Shown piece by piece: positions 1 through 11,316 of a stretch of DNA of 64,000 bases; position 1 is the stretch's first letter; the number at the start of each line of letters is the position of its first letter. Made by a program: the position numbers and the translations under genes. The DNA is taken from positions 310,001 to 374,000 of the forward strand of contig CAJQUW010005278.1 of NCBI GenBank assembly GCA_907163375.1. The letters are read 5' to 3'. Source of the stretch: Prostheceraeus crozeri (lineage: Eukaryota; Platyhelminthes; Polycladida; Euryleptidae). The notes below the pieces were generated by a model that did not search any database, was not told the DNA's origin, and saw only the letters and a program-made list of their open reading frames with translations.

Positions 1-561
1 GTAACTCTTACTTAATCTAGCAATACATGATCTCATCAGGCACGAGTGTCCATAGGTGCGCCATAGGAAAATGTCTTCCTCATGAAGCAAATTTCACTGA
101 GAAGTCACTTTGCAAAAAATATCCCTAGATTCTGGGTCATTCAGGAACCGTGCGATTGAATCCATCGATTCAATCGATTAACTGTGCCCGCTAGAGTTCT
201 ACGTTTGTGACACGAACGCGATCGTGTTTGGTGCAGTGTTGAGACCTGTCATTCGTGTTCGTGCTTCATCAATTGGAGTTGTGTTTTATTTTCGTGTTGA
301 CAAGAATTCACTGTAAAGTTTTAACTAGAGACAGTGTAATGACTTAGCCTGCTCTAGCTAAAGGCAGACTATCTAGAATACATTGCATTTCACGATGATG
401 AAGGATAAATAAACAACATCCCCTCATTGTACTTGTACAGCTACATCAGCTAAAGACCAATACATACATAAGTATTCAAGTGAAAAATTCATGTCCGAAC
501 CACGATCATCGAACGTCTCCTGTTAGCACCCTCAGTTTGGTGGTGTGCCGAATGCGTTACC
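1..561. other. no gene recognised
   Basis: No coding region or RNA gene is seen. Around 190-300 the sequence is unusually rich in CGTGT/TTCGTGT words. The same composition recurs at about 900-985, on the other side of the hAT transposase fragment, so these could be subterminal repeats of one decayed hAT element. This is an inference from motif density only. Confidence 0.4.
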
Positions 562-759
562 CACTGCCCGAATGTGAGCAGAGCAGTACACGCCACTGCT
601 GCCAACCCAACCATTTCCGCTACAAGTGATGTGCATTTCAACAGCGGGTTTGTCTTATACAATAAACGGTGCACTCTGAGTCCAGAGAAACTTGATAAGC
701 GGCTTCTCATTGCTATTAGATCCGCCACTGGTTTACAACCGTTTGACAGCAATCACTGA
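562..759 (+). pseudogene. hAT-family transposase, C-terminal dimerisation fragment
   Basis: The + frame ending at the TGA at 757-759 reads through a segment resembling the end of the hAT dimerisation domain. It has an SATS motif, an aromatic residue, a KR pair, then a TLSPEKLDKRLLIA stretch, matching the family pattern SATSER.FS...KR..LSPE..D.LLFI. Only about 60 residues are open. The upstream part of the domain appears in another frame, and no catalytic region is seen. It is therefore a dead fragment of a cut-and-paste transposon. The match is by recognised pattern only, and the exact left limit is uncertain. Confidence 0.55.
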
Positions 760-3534
760 ACTTTTAATTTAATTCTAAATAATTTAAGATTTCTTTCATC
801 TGATACAGTCTCCTCCAGTTAACTATTGTTTTTTCATGAACATATATTTCGAATGAATTGCACGTAAGATTAATTTCGTGCTATTTCTGTGCTATGCACA
901 GGCGTTTTAAATTTCGTGTTCTTGTCGTTTCGTGTCAAGGTAGTGCGGTCGTGTTTCGTGTCGTGTTAGTGTTACGGCTGAATACTTCGTATCGTGTCGA
1001 TGGCCAATTTCCGACGACTGCAGACCTCTAGTGCCCGCCTCTGCTACAAAGTAGTTCATGTAGAAGGTATACGGAAAATTGGTAAAAATGCGAGCAAGTC
1101 CACCGTTTCATCTTTTCATAGAGAAACAGAGGCTAATTGTCTTGAAAGGCTGCCTTGTCGTTATCAATCACTTGAAGTCCACCACTTGTGGTAATCTTGC
1201 CATTCATCATCGAGGCATGTACCAGAGTCCTTTTTGACTTCGATGGACGTTATTTTTCAAATCGAAGAAGGACACCCACGCTTTATTATTAGGGCCATTT
1301 GCCTTGGTGGAAGGAGTTGCTTGTCATTGAGGGATGCATTTCTGGTGGAAAAGGACCCTCTCACTCTCATTGCCGCATGATTTTTTGGTTGCTGAGCCGT
1401 CTGATAATTTCTGGAAATTCGGAAAAGCGGGGGATTAGTGAAAAACCATGCATGTCTCCCATAAGGCATCTTTGGTAAACGGGCCCATTCAGAAGTTTCC
1501 CGTGCCCCCTCGCGCGCGTTCGCATGCCTGGTGAATATATCTAAGTCGAAGCTGAGCTCTACGTGTTTTATCATTTCATTCTAAGCAGCTTACTAAATGA
1601 TCGAATAGCAAATGCAAGTTTTGATTGCTGCTGTGACAAGTGTTACGTCAACTTTGTAAGTGTATTTGTCTGCAGATATTGTAAAATACCAAAGGTCACT
1701 GATGCTATTTGTCTGAAAGTGATAAAGTGATGGAAACGTTCGACAATTATCTAATTATCTTGATGATGCATTCGCAGTGAACGCTTTAATTACATATCCC
1801 CAGAGAGTACTATGAAACGACTTGAAGTTTTATGAATGCCTTTTTCGTATGAGTTTTGTATCATAAGTTCTCATGATATTGAAGGATTTATGTGACATAT
1901 GTTCACATTTTCGTCTGTTGTAATTTGTTTTCTTCCTCATTGTTGTGAGCATGTGCATCAATGGAACATGTGATGCGTCTAAGACACATTTGATCCACTC
2001 ACGTAAATTATCAAACCGAAGCCCTTAGGTAGTTTGGATTTACTAACACTTAACAAAAATGAAAATTATCTCAAATCACTTACCGGCACGTCCGTGGTCA
2101 AGATTGCTATTTGTTATCGCTACATTCGCTCAGCAAGTGAGGAATCATGCTATCAATCTACCATGTTCAAGCGTATGTAACAGCCTGTCCAATATTAGAA
2201 ACGAGTGATTTTTTTATGTTTTTACAAAATACGTAGTCATAATGGTTCAGGATGCTACGAAGTCATGGGAAAATGGAAATCAAAGTCATGAAAAGTGTCA
2301 AAGTGGAAAGACGTTGTATGCGGAGAATACGATTATACGATAATTTTATAAATAACCAGCAATCCAAACTTTTGCCGACAAGGATTGCGAAAAATTGTAA
2401 AAAATGCGGTCTTATTTCAAGGCGTTAATTTTTATATTTTGGAAACAACCAAGTTGATAAAATGAATCATGTTTGCCAATTTCACCATTACTTCGAAGTA
2501 AAAATGATTATATGCACATGACTTTAATTGCAAAATCAAAAGTATATGTAGTCCCTTTCGCAATTATTATTTCCTTTTTACAAATTATGACTGATATAAA
2601 GGAAACGTTGTAGTGCCGACCGCGTTATGGGTGCGAATTCCAGTTCATTCTTGACTGATCTCTTCATAGCTTATAGGGAGTTCAGATACCTGACGGGTCT
2701 TCTTGGCCTTGCTGCCAAGAGATCTGGCTTGGCCAAACTTCTCTCTTTGGTTTTTCACCTCACCAAATACCTTACATCATAAGAATGTATAGCTTACCGA
2801 TGTTGTCCTTGTGTTGTCTTGTATCCAAATTTTATTTGCACCTTATTTTCTAGCTATGTTTGTTCAGATTTGGAGAGACCTTCCTTATCGCTCATTCGAT
2901 TCCGTTGGCCTGGTGCCGTCATGTAGTGCGGAGAGTAAGGGGCGAAACTTTGCTTTATGCAGCCACTTGATTCCTCCCTGATAACTCCGTACATACCACT
3001 ATAATTTAAGGTTTCATCAGCTTCATGGCTATCTTCATTTGTAATTTTTGTTAGCTTCTCGTCAGGCTTCATGCCGAGCCTCCATCTTCAGTTTATAGAA
3101 ATAACAATAGAAGTGATTATTAGTTTTGACTTGTTTTCTCCCTTCTCCTTAAAAGTCGGGTCGACTAAACCTTTTTATTAGTATTATGCATTCTAATCTG
3201 TACTAGGGTATGGATATCTATGTTTTATTAATCTCTATTTATACGCATCGGACTTCAAATAATCTAATTTTCTACCTTCACGACTTTGCATCAGGGTATT
3301 TGTTTAACACTATATTCTTCCGCTTCCTGGATTCTTCGAATTTTAGAACCGTACCGTGATTTGATTTAATTATGAACATCAGCTCTTTTGAATCTCTAGA
3401 ATCCTTACACATCTATTTGCGTTTATTAGGTGTTTCTTTTGGTGTTTTTATTTACCTACTTATCGATGTCGGAGATTGTGGAGTGGTAGTCACTCTTATT
3501 TGAATTTGCTTCAACATTTTGCGTATTTGTCAGG
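760..3534. other. intergenic, no gene recognised
   Basis: Only short open frames without recognisable domains occur on either strand. The CGTGT-rich tract at about 900-985 is the only compositional feature. A 105-residue open frame at 1257-1574 (-) has no recognisable motif and a composition typical of chance frames. Confidence 0.5.
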
Positions 3535-4215
3535 ACACGAGTTGGCAACACTGAAAGTTTCGTCGTGAACGTAGGCGTGCATCAGGGATATGTCCTTAGC
3601 CCTCTTTTGTTCGCCATTGTTATGCATCGGGTGACGAAGGGCGCCCATGTTAGTCTCCAATGAGAGTTACTCAATGCTGATGACCTAGTGCTGATGGATA
3701 CCTACCTTGATGCGCGAATTCCATCAAGTGCGGTGTGTGCAACCACTCGATCCACAAACGATGCAGTGGTGTGAATGAACTTTAAACGCATTTCATTTTA
3801 CGGAGCTGCGTCTCATTTTGTGTGTCGAAGGTGTTCGGGGACTCCGAGTGAGTTTTGATGAGGGTGGTGACCGATTCAGCTCAGTTAGGTCCTTCTGTTA
3901 CCTTGGTGATATGTAGAGTGCCGAAGGTGGATCCGACCTTGCAGTGACGTCGCGAGTAAGGTGTGGGGGGGAAAGAAGTTCCATGAACTTGCACCTTTCC
4001 TGAAAATGAAAGGTCAGGTGTATTCTGCCTGTGTTTGCAGCACGATGGTGTACGGGAGTGAGACATGGGCCGTGAAAAATGGTGAGATCATGAAGATTGA
4101 AAGAGCAGGCAATGGTGAGAAGAATGTTGGGTGTGAGACTGGCCGATAGACACAGAAGTGAAGACCTAAGAAATAAGATGAACCTAGAATGTTTTTCAAA
4201 GTCATTAAGATGCAA
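3535..4215 (+). pseudogene. non-LTR retrotransposon (LINE) reverse transcriptase fragment
   Basis: At 3535-3660 the + strand encodes VGVHQGYVLSPLLFAIVM, the typical block before the catalytic YADD box of LINE reverse transcriptases. A degraded NADDLVL follows at about 3675 in a shifted frame. At 3985-4080 the sequence encodes KGQVYSACV and MVYGSETWAVK, the block downstream of the RT palm in many invertebrate LINEs, followed after another frameshift by a DRHRSEDLRNK segment. Stops and frameshifts separate the pieces, so the copy is dead. The endonuclease and the 3' tail are not seen. Clade assignment (RTE- or Jockey-like) is not safe from these fragments. Confidence 0.8.
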
Positions 4216-7200
4216 AATCATCACACTAAATGGGTGTAGCACCATCCGACCCTCCAAACTTAATACAAAACATTCTCAATGAGCTTTGCTCTGAAGCTTT
4301 ATTGCTGATTATGTTGGAATTTCATTTATATTATGAATTTCCTATATGATAGTCATAGATTTTCCATAATCAATATGTAGGATTTTTATGAATATGAATT
4401 CTATCATTCATCAATGAACATTCCGGAATATTCGGGACTTGATTCGGGAAAATGTAGCCACCCTGAGGTGTGTCGTATGGTGAAAATGCAAATTAATGGC
4501 AGTTGCGCCTCTTCCAGTGACTTTGAACGAAGGTGATCGCAGTTCGTGAGGTTTATTGAAAGTGAAGGTCTGTCATTTTTTTCCTTAATCTTTTTTCACA
4601 CGGAAATTAGATTAAGCCTGATACGAGATTGGAAAGTAATCTTTTTACCTCTAAAACTTTCATCTTGCATAGAACAAGGGCAAATAATCTCCGGTATAGA
4701 CGACACTAAATGATCAGAAATAGCATGATTAAAGCACAAAGCAATGAAAAATTTATTTCACATGCTGCAACCAGGAAGAAAAATACACAAAAGTATTCAA
4801 AATCCATAAGACATGGTGGAAACATAGAGGAATTAGGCAGTTAAACAGCTTTTGTTATTTGCTACTACAAATTCAAGTTCGAATGGATTATTAGACTTTC
4901 AAGCCACGAAACCACAAATTATGAAACGATCAATTTCGCGGTTGACGAAACTTGGGTTTTAAACCGAAAGCATAATTTTGCTTTTGACTTCATTAGGAAA
5001 ACATGACTGTTACCCATGGAATCCGCCTGGTTTTAGTTAATAATCCGATACTGTTTTCGGAGAATTTTCATCACATTTTACTCAATTTTTCGGATTTTAA
5101 GAATGCTGCCAACTATTTTCAACTTCTTTTAAATAGTGCTTCCTCAATAACTACCCGTTTGTAATTTCAGGCTGATTGCTGGCAGATAGGCATTCATGAG
5201 TAGTCAGATAATGTCGCCAACACGCAGACTTGTAAATAGCAGTCACTGATCAAATACCGGTACATCATTTGCAATGTCACTTACAAACAGAGATACTTTT
5301 CAATCAGAATATCTGAATAGAGATTCACACCAATAAAATTTTTGAAGATGCAATTTCAAATACACTATTATAGAAATTATAGAAATTTTATAATTGGAAT
5401 ATTCGAAGAATGTATCGAAATGCATTTCGAATATGCAATCAGTTACACGATAAATTTTCACAAGTGAAGGAAATAAACGAAAGAATCAGGACAATTTTTG
5501 ACATTGTTGTCAAAACTCTTCGAGTAAGCTATTTTTTCTTGAAGGATTTCATGGATGACAAGGATAAAATATTTGATAAAATTGTTTATCTATTTAGTGA
5601 TCTGGAACATCCGAATATTAGATTCTAGGCTATCTGATTTCAAGTAGAAATATTTTAAGTCTTCACGAATTTAAGTCGACATTTTGCACGCATTCGGTAA
5701 CATTCGTGAAGGAGAACCACATGATGGATCAACCATGATAGCATATCTGCGTTCTAGTGTAGCAGCACTGCATGTTCAACACTCGTAAGTTGACGTAAAT
5801 GCGGTACACTGATGAATTCAAGTACATAGACAAACCCTTTTTTCGAAATCTTAGATTACAAATGAAAATGGGCGCGTGAATGCACAAATACGTTCTTCAT
5901 TAAGTCCGAAATACAAATAGAATTGCGATTTTTCGATAGTCTAAAATACAAATGCAAAATGCCAAATTTCAGAAGGTGCAAAATAGAAATTCGCTGGCAG
6001 ATGCTTCAAAATGAATTGTAAAACACTCCAAATGCAAAACTATTATTTCCTATCCTGGTTACAGCGACCGAAATATGGCCTTAAATTATAACAATGTATA
6101 TATCACAGAAATCCGACCTCGCTTTGTGAGACTAGAATGGACAACGTCTGTTTGTTAATGGTAATTTCAGATGGTTGGCTCGCCTCCGGTCTATATAAAT
6201 GCTCATAGAGTCGTAGATCTTAAGAAGAATGAAATTTGTGAAGTATGCAATAGTTGCCGGCTCCTGGTGTAAGGCGCCATCTTGGACGCTATTTTATCAA
6301 AATCCTTCTTGTTTGAAGAGAAATTATGACAGCTATGAATCTAAATTACTCTGACAAAGCACCGGTGCCTAATTATTGTTGGCCCCCGGAAGCCGCCATT
6401 TATTAGTTACCGTTGTCATGACATCGCATGTCCTCTACGTAGCATCCTTTCAATGTGCATGTCCGTTATAGTCCTTTAATATTATAGTAAGGGATTTCTG
6501 TAGTGGATAGGTTATGATGCTTCAATGCTGATTTGAGCTGCGTCTAAATTTATATGAAGTAAAAGATAATAAAGTGCCAATTGTTGGACACTCACTTTAG
6601 TTCATGGTATTGACCAGAAGCATTTGTATTGTACTCAATCAGTCGCTTATTTATTCATTGTAAGCGATATATACATTAAGTAATAGCAAAATATAAAATA
6701 CTTAGTACCTGTTGACATGTTGCTGTTTTACACAAGATTTGAAATGATGCTCGTCTTCAAAATACAGAAAAAAAGGAGAATATCGGGAACAGTAGAATAA
6801 GTGCTCAATTCTTAATGAATGAAGTGATTTATACTTTTGTTCAGAATGTAAGGGGTAGATGAAGTATGAACACTTTGTTGCGCAACATCTTAGAATATAT
6901 AGTCAATAGAAGGATTGATGCAATTTTCAAACTCTGACTCTCGAAGCGATGAGTGAACTTTTGTAAAATTGTTAGTGGGAAGATTTGCTTCAGATGATCG
7001 AAATTCTATTTAGGTGCTCGTCTGTTTTGTCGCCATTGTGTTCATGTACATTTGATCATCCTGTTCAGTTTGCCTTAAGGACAGGGTGTGGCAACGAAAT
7101 TTGCTATGTAGAGGATGATGAGACAAATTTGATGATTCATGACGTAATTCTCTCATCGTAAATTAAATCTGCAGTTTTCTTTATCGTTGAAGATGTTGAA

Positions 7201-10200
7201 ATATATGAAATTTGAAAATATACTTTATTAGCGTAAGTCGATAAAGAGGTTCTGCTTGATCAAAAGTTCATCTCGATACGTTTGCGCAACCAGGGCTTAA
7301 TCCACTTAAGCATTAAGACCACATTCTTAAATTACATTTATTTCGATTTCATTGAATTCTCGGTTTATGAGGATAATTTTACATCGGAATTTGAAGCTTC
7401 CATGTACGGAATGCTGACTAGCAGTTGTTCGAATATCTAAATTTGCACACAGTTTAACATTCCATTTTCCTTCGAGGGATTGGAAGTGTAAAGTCAGTAA
7501 TGTGATAAATTTGAGTTCAAGCTTGTACACTGATAGCTTAGAGCCTTAATTAAACAAAAACAGCTGAATAAAGCTTTCGGTCTTGAAGTTTGTGACAAAT
7601 AAAGATTTTATGACTACTTAACCTGATGCTCAAGTTAGTGATGAACATAAAATTCTCACTCATATTTTAACAGCAAAAAAAAGAAGAAATGCCGTCTCTT
7701 CAGATAACTACTTGTCTGATGCTTCTTATACAATGACTGAAATCACTTTGTCCTGATATAACGTGTCAAATTTGATGATTATTGTCACACGGAAACAATA
7801 TGGGAGATCATAGCAACTGCACATGTATGTACAGTCTTGAAAATCCTCTCGTCAATTGATTGTCCTTGCATATCCTGTGTATGATCTTTCCATGCATTGG
7901 ACAGTTGCTGAACAGGCATCAGAAAAATGTCCATACTAAATTGAAAAGTTGAATTCATTGACGGCCGTGTACGCAGCGTTTCGTCCTATAAAGACTCATA
8001 CATGCTGCTCAGAGAGGCCAAAACTAGTGAACAACATCTTATCATCTAAAGTGATGAACAAGCTAAATGACTGCAGTGCAAATCGTTCAGATGAGAAAGA
8101 TATTCACTGACTTGAGCAATTAAACCCGAAATTCCTTTTTAGACTTCAAAATGTTCCGGTTTTTGGACATTTTTCTTATCGTTAGTCTAGACGAATTGGC
8201 ACTCAGCAATTATCTTCGAGTTTCCGTTAATTTGATGATGACACAGCATCACACATTGCATTATTACTTAAACTTAATTTGAATTCGTTAAACTGCTATA
8301 TACACTATATAATTCGTTATAATGCAATCAGTTTAAACCAAAGTCTAGCTTTGTCTAAATAATCTGACTGATGTTCATCCATAGCAGTGATATATAGAGA
8401 TATAAAGATCTATATATCCCTGATCCAGAGGCAGTGAACTAGTAACTATTACTACGTTATAGGTTTTATATTGCATGATTGAAATAAAAAGCATTATGAC
8501 AGCGAAGAAGTATTGGATGGAACACTAATCATCGAGAGCTGATATACTGTTCAAGCTCTTTCAAACTGAATGATTTATTTTTGACCATAAATTATACTGC
8601 CAAATCGGCGGAGTGCCACAGAAATGAGCAGCCCGCTGATTTTTTATGTTTTCTGAATTCCCACAGTACACCTCACCGCATGTGGTGCGTGGCTGCGGTT
8701 GCGAAGTCGCATTCCTTCTTGCGCTTAAGGAAATAATCTACTCGGTGAAAGATTGATCAGCAAAAAATCATTATGATCATGTTCAATTTATCTGTCATGA
8801 ACCATACAATAGCGAATAATTGTCAACACCCAGAAGCCGGTCAGTCGGTCGACTGGTGTATCAAAGAGTGGTCAGTTGAGGCAAAAATTCGAATTGACAA
8901 ATCCGGACAGCTTCCAGCCCAGCGTTGGAGCACAATAAAGGGTTACTGTTGGTTGAGGCATTTGCAATTAGCAAGTTAGTGAAATTTCGACAAGCATTCA
9001 CTAAATATCACTTTAAACACAGTACTGGCAATTCGCCTAAGTTAGTGCGCCTGCAGACTGTAAAGAGCATCATTTTTTTAACTATTATTCATTTTTTTCA
9101 TTATTAGAAAAATCATTTTTTTCCATTTATGCGACCATTTATCGTCATTTTGCGTCATTTTTTTCATTTTTGTGTAGATGATGCGCTTGACAACTAAACC
9201 TGTGCCTGCAATGATGTGTTTTGCAAACACAATGTAAATAGAATAATTAAATATTGAGTTGCATCCTTTTGATTGATGTATAGTGTTTCGTCTTTCACAC
9301 GCGTAGCTACGAGTTTCGAATACTTCAAACAGGTAGACAATGATTTCAACTACACAAGGTATTTAGTGCACTCATTCTCCATAAAGGGTTTCTTTGCTGT
9401 GTACCACATGAAGCTTGTATAATGAAACGTAAAATAAAATTCTTTTCAAACAGAAAGTGTAACAAGCAACAACCTTTTCGGTATATTGGTTTTGTTTATT
9501 TATTTTTACATCAACATTGATGCAGATTGAGTGTGAGTGATTCCTGTTTTACACTGATGTCTATCTATATTTAGAGACGCAAAACAATTCCTTTCAAAGG
9601 TCAGAAACAGAAGTTTCTCCTTGCCACATTCGCTGATGATTTATTCGATCGGGATAATGTTTCGAGAGTTCACTTACTACAACCACTGCTGATGTTTTAA
9701 GATGACGACTTTCAATCTATAAATTGATTCAATTCAAGTGTTACTTATCGAACGCAGTGAAGAGCATCCGGTAATGATATTTGGAATGCATGTGTTTTGA
9801 TTCATTTATTGCACACTTCTCTTTTTCGCAAATGTTCGGAATGTTGTCGCAACTTAATCTATATTAGTATTAGAGAACTTCTAAATTGCACTACATATTA
9901 GGCTGAAATATCATCACACAATATTACTAACAGCACTATATACCATAAAATAGGAAGAATATTGGTATGGAACTAACGCAGATTTTTACAATTCCATGCA
10001 ATAAGAGATTGATGTATTGAAAGAAATCTTTACTTATTAATGTTTCAGGAAATCCAATGATGTAATTGCTACAATGAGAAAATAATTTAAACTTCAGAAT
10101 AGATTTTCACTGATTATTTCCAAAGTCGAAGGCATGACCTTTGTATGCGTAGATGTTTCTTTTTTCGTTTCTTTGATTGACATCGAAATTTTTTCAATAA

Positions 10201-10214
10201 TGAATAGCACATTG
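4216..10214. other. long intergenic or intronic stretch, no gene recognised
   Basis: Six kilobases of AT-rich sequence contain no open frame with a recognisable domain. A 72-residue frame at 5410-5628 and a 68-residue frame at 8773-8979 show no motif. T-rich CATTTTTT-type runs occur at about 9075-9175. No tRNA or rRNA gene is seen. The stretch could be intergenic or part of an intron of the Kir gene further right. Confidence 0.5.
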
Positions 10215-10328
10215 CTATACGATTCTCTGGGATATAGAGAAGGAAATTAATTGATAAATCCCAAAGGCTTTCGCCCGCGGGATTTATCAAACGATTTCAC
10301 GAGCTATCTCCTAGAGAATCGCTTAACT
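10215..10328. repeat. palindromic repeat, copy 1
   Basis: The left arm carries CGATTCTCTGGGATATAGAG and a TTGATAAATCCC block. The right arm is its imperfect reverse complement (GGGATTTATCAA, then AGCTATCTCCTAGAGAATCG). The arms are about 50 bp with a short GC-rich loop, so the unit could fold into one long hairpin. A related palindrome lies about 90 bp downstream. No coding capacity is seen. It is probably a MITE-like foldback element. Confidence 0.7.
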
Positions 10329-10418
10329 ATACTCTTTTCGTTATATAGTATACCAGTTATTTACTATGAAGTAGCACCGTAGACATTCGCGATAGAATCT
10401 ACGTAGTGGATAGAGGAT

Positions 10419-10553
10419 GGCTGTGCGATTCTCTGGGAGATAAGAGAGGGAAATTATTTGATGAATCCCGACCTCGGACTCCCGAACCTGGGCTAACGCT
10501 CTTGGCATTTATCAAATAATCTCTCTCGCTATGTCCCAGAGACTCGTATAGCC
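10419..10553. repeat. palindromic repeat, copy 2
   Basis: This second foldback unit is related to the one at 10215-10328. Its left arm has CGATTCTCTGGGAGATAAGA and ATTATTTGATGAATCCC; its right arm is the imperfect inverse, ending GTCCCAGAGACTCGTATAGCC. The loop differs from copy 1, while the outer arms are shared. This points to two insertions or a local duplication of one foldback family. Confidence 0.7.
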
Positions 10554-11116
10554 ATAATCTGTCCATTGCGTGCCTAGATATGTAAGTATCAGACAGATAC
10601 ATGTATTTAGGAGTTCATGTCATAACCATGCATGTTGCATAGTTTTTATGAAACAAAAAAATGATTTTTATTTTGCCAAACATTTATGCGAACTTGTTTT
10701 ACTTAATGGATATGAAAACAGTTCGATTCTACGATATTTGTTTTCTATAAAACTGAACATGTACTTCATGAATGATAATAAGACACGAATCTCAGGTAGG
10801 CGGAACTGCCACTGTTATTGCTATGACAGAAAATTTGTTGGATGTGACAATTTCGAATTTCTATTTATTTGTGCAAATAAATGCAGCACAAAAGTGCATC
10901 ACTTGCGACTGCTGTACAATGTACATGGTTTGCTTCTAAATGTATGATCAAGCAAAAAAATAGTGGTCTAAAATGAAGTACACAATTCAAGTTAGGAAGC
11001 TGCAGCTTTTCTTTGTGTTACTATCTCCCTTACATGACCATGCCCTCATAGGCATATTGATTACTATGCAAGCAAGCAGATTGTGATATCTGTGATTTTT
11101 TAGATGAATTGTGATA
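10554..11116. other. no gene recognised
   Basis: A 125-residue + frame at 10570-10947 is Cys- and aromatic-rich, shows no domain and no splice context, and is probably fortuitous. Nothing else is seen. Confidence 0.4.
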
Positions 11117-11316
11117 TGTGATCTCCATGGCACTGTGGTTAAGTGCTTGGCCTATCGATCATTCGATCCAGAGGTCGAGCCCTGAAAGTATTATTGGCAG
11201 TCGTCAGGAAGGTCATCCGGACTAAAAGATCACAACGCTCCAAATTAAAGTCTGACTCTGTCATCACCGTCCCAATCCCCACTAAGATAGAGTAGTGACG
11301 TTAAACCATCAATTGT
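11117..11316 (+). repeat. tRNA-derived SINE
   Basis: The block begins with a tRNA-like pol III head: an A-box-like GTGGTTAAGTGCTTGGCC and, about 35 bp later, a B-box-like AGGTCGAGCCC. The tail reads GTCGTCAGGAAGGTCATCCGG and ends in a GACGTTAAACCATCA segment, resembling common SINE/LINE 3' ends. There is no tRNA cloverleaf beyond the two boxes, so this is a retroposon rather than a functional tRNA gene. The limits are approximate and no clear target duplication was found. Confidence 0.65.

Noticed and set aside
10570..10947. 125-residue + frame
   Set aside because: No ATG-initiated conserved domain, no splice or promoter context, and a composition consistent with a chance frame.
11117..11190. 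A functional tRNA gene
   Set aside because: A- and B-box-like blocks are present but no acceptor stem or anticodon arm can be drawn, and the sequence continues into a SINE-type tail.
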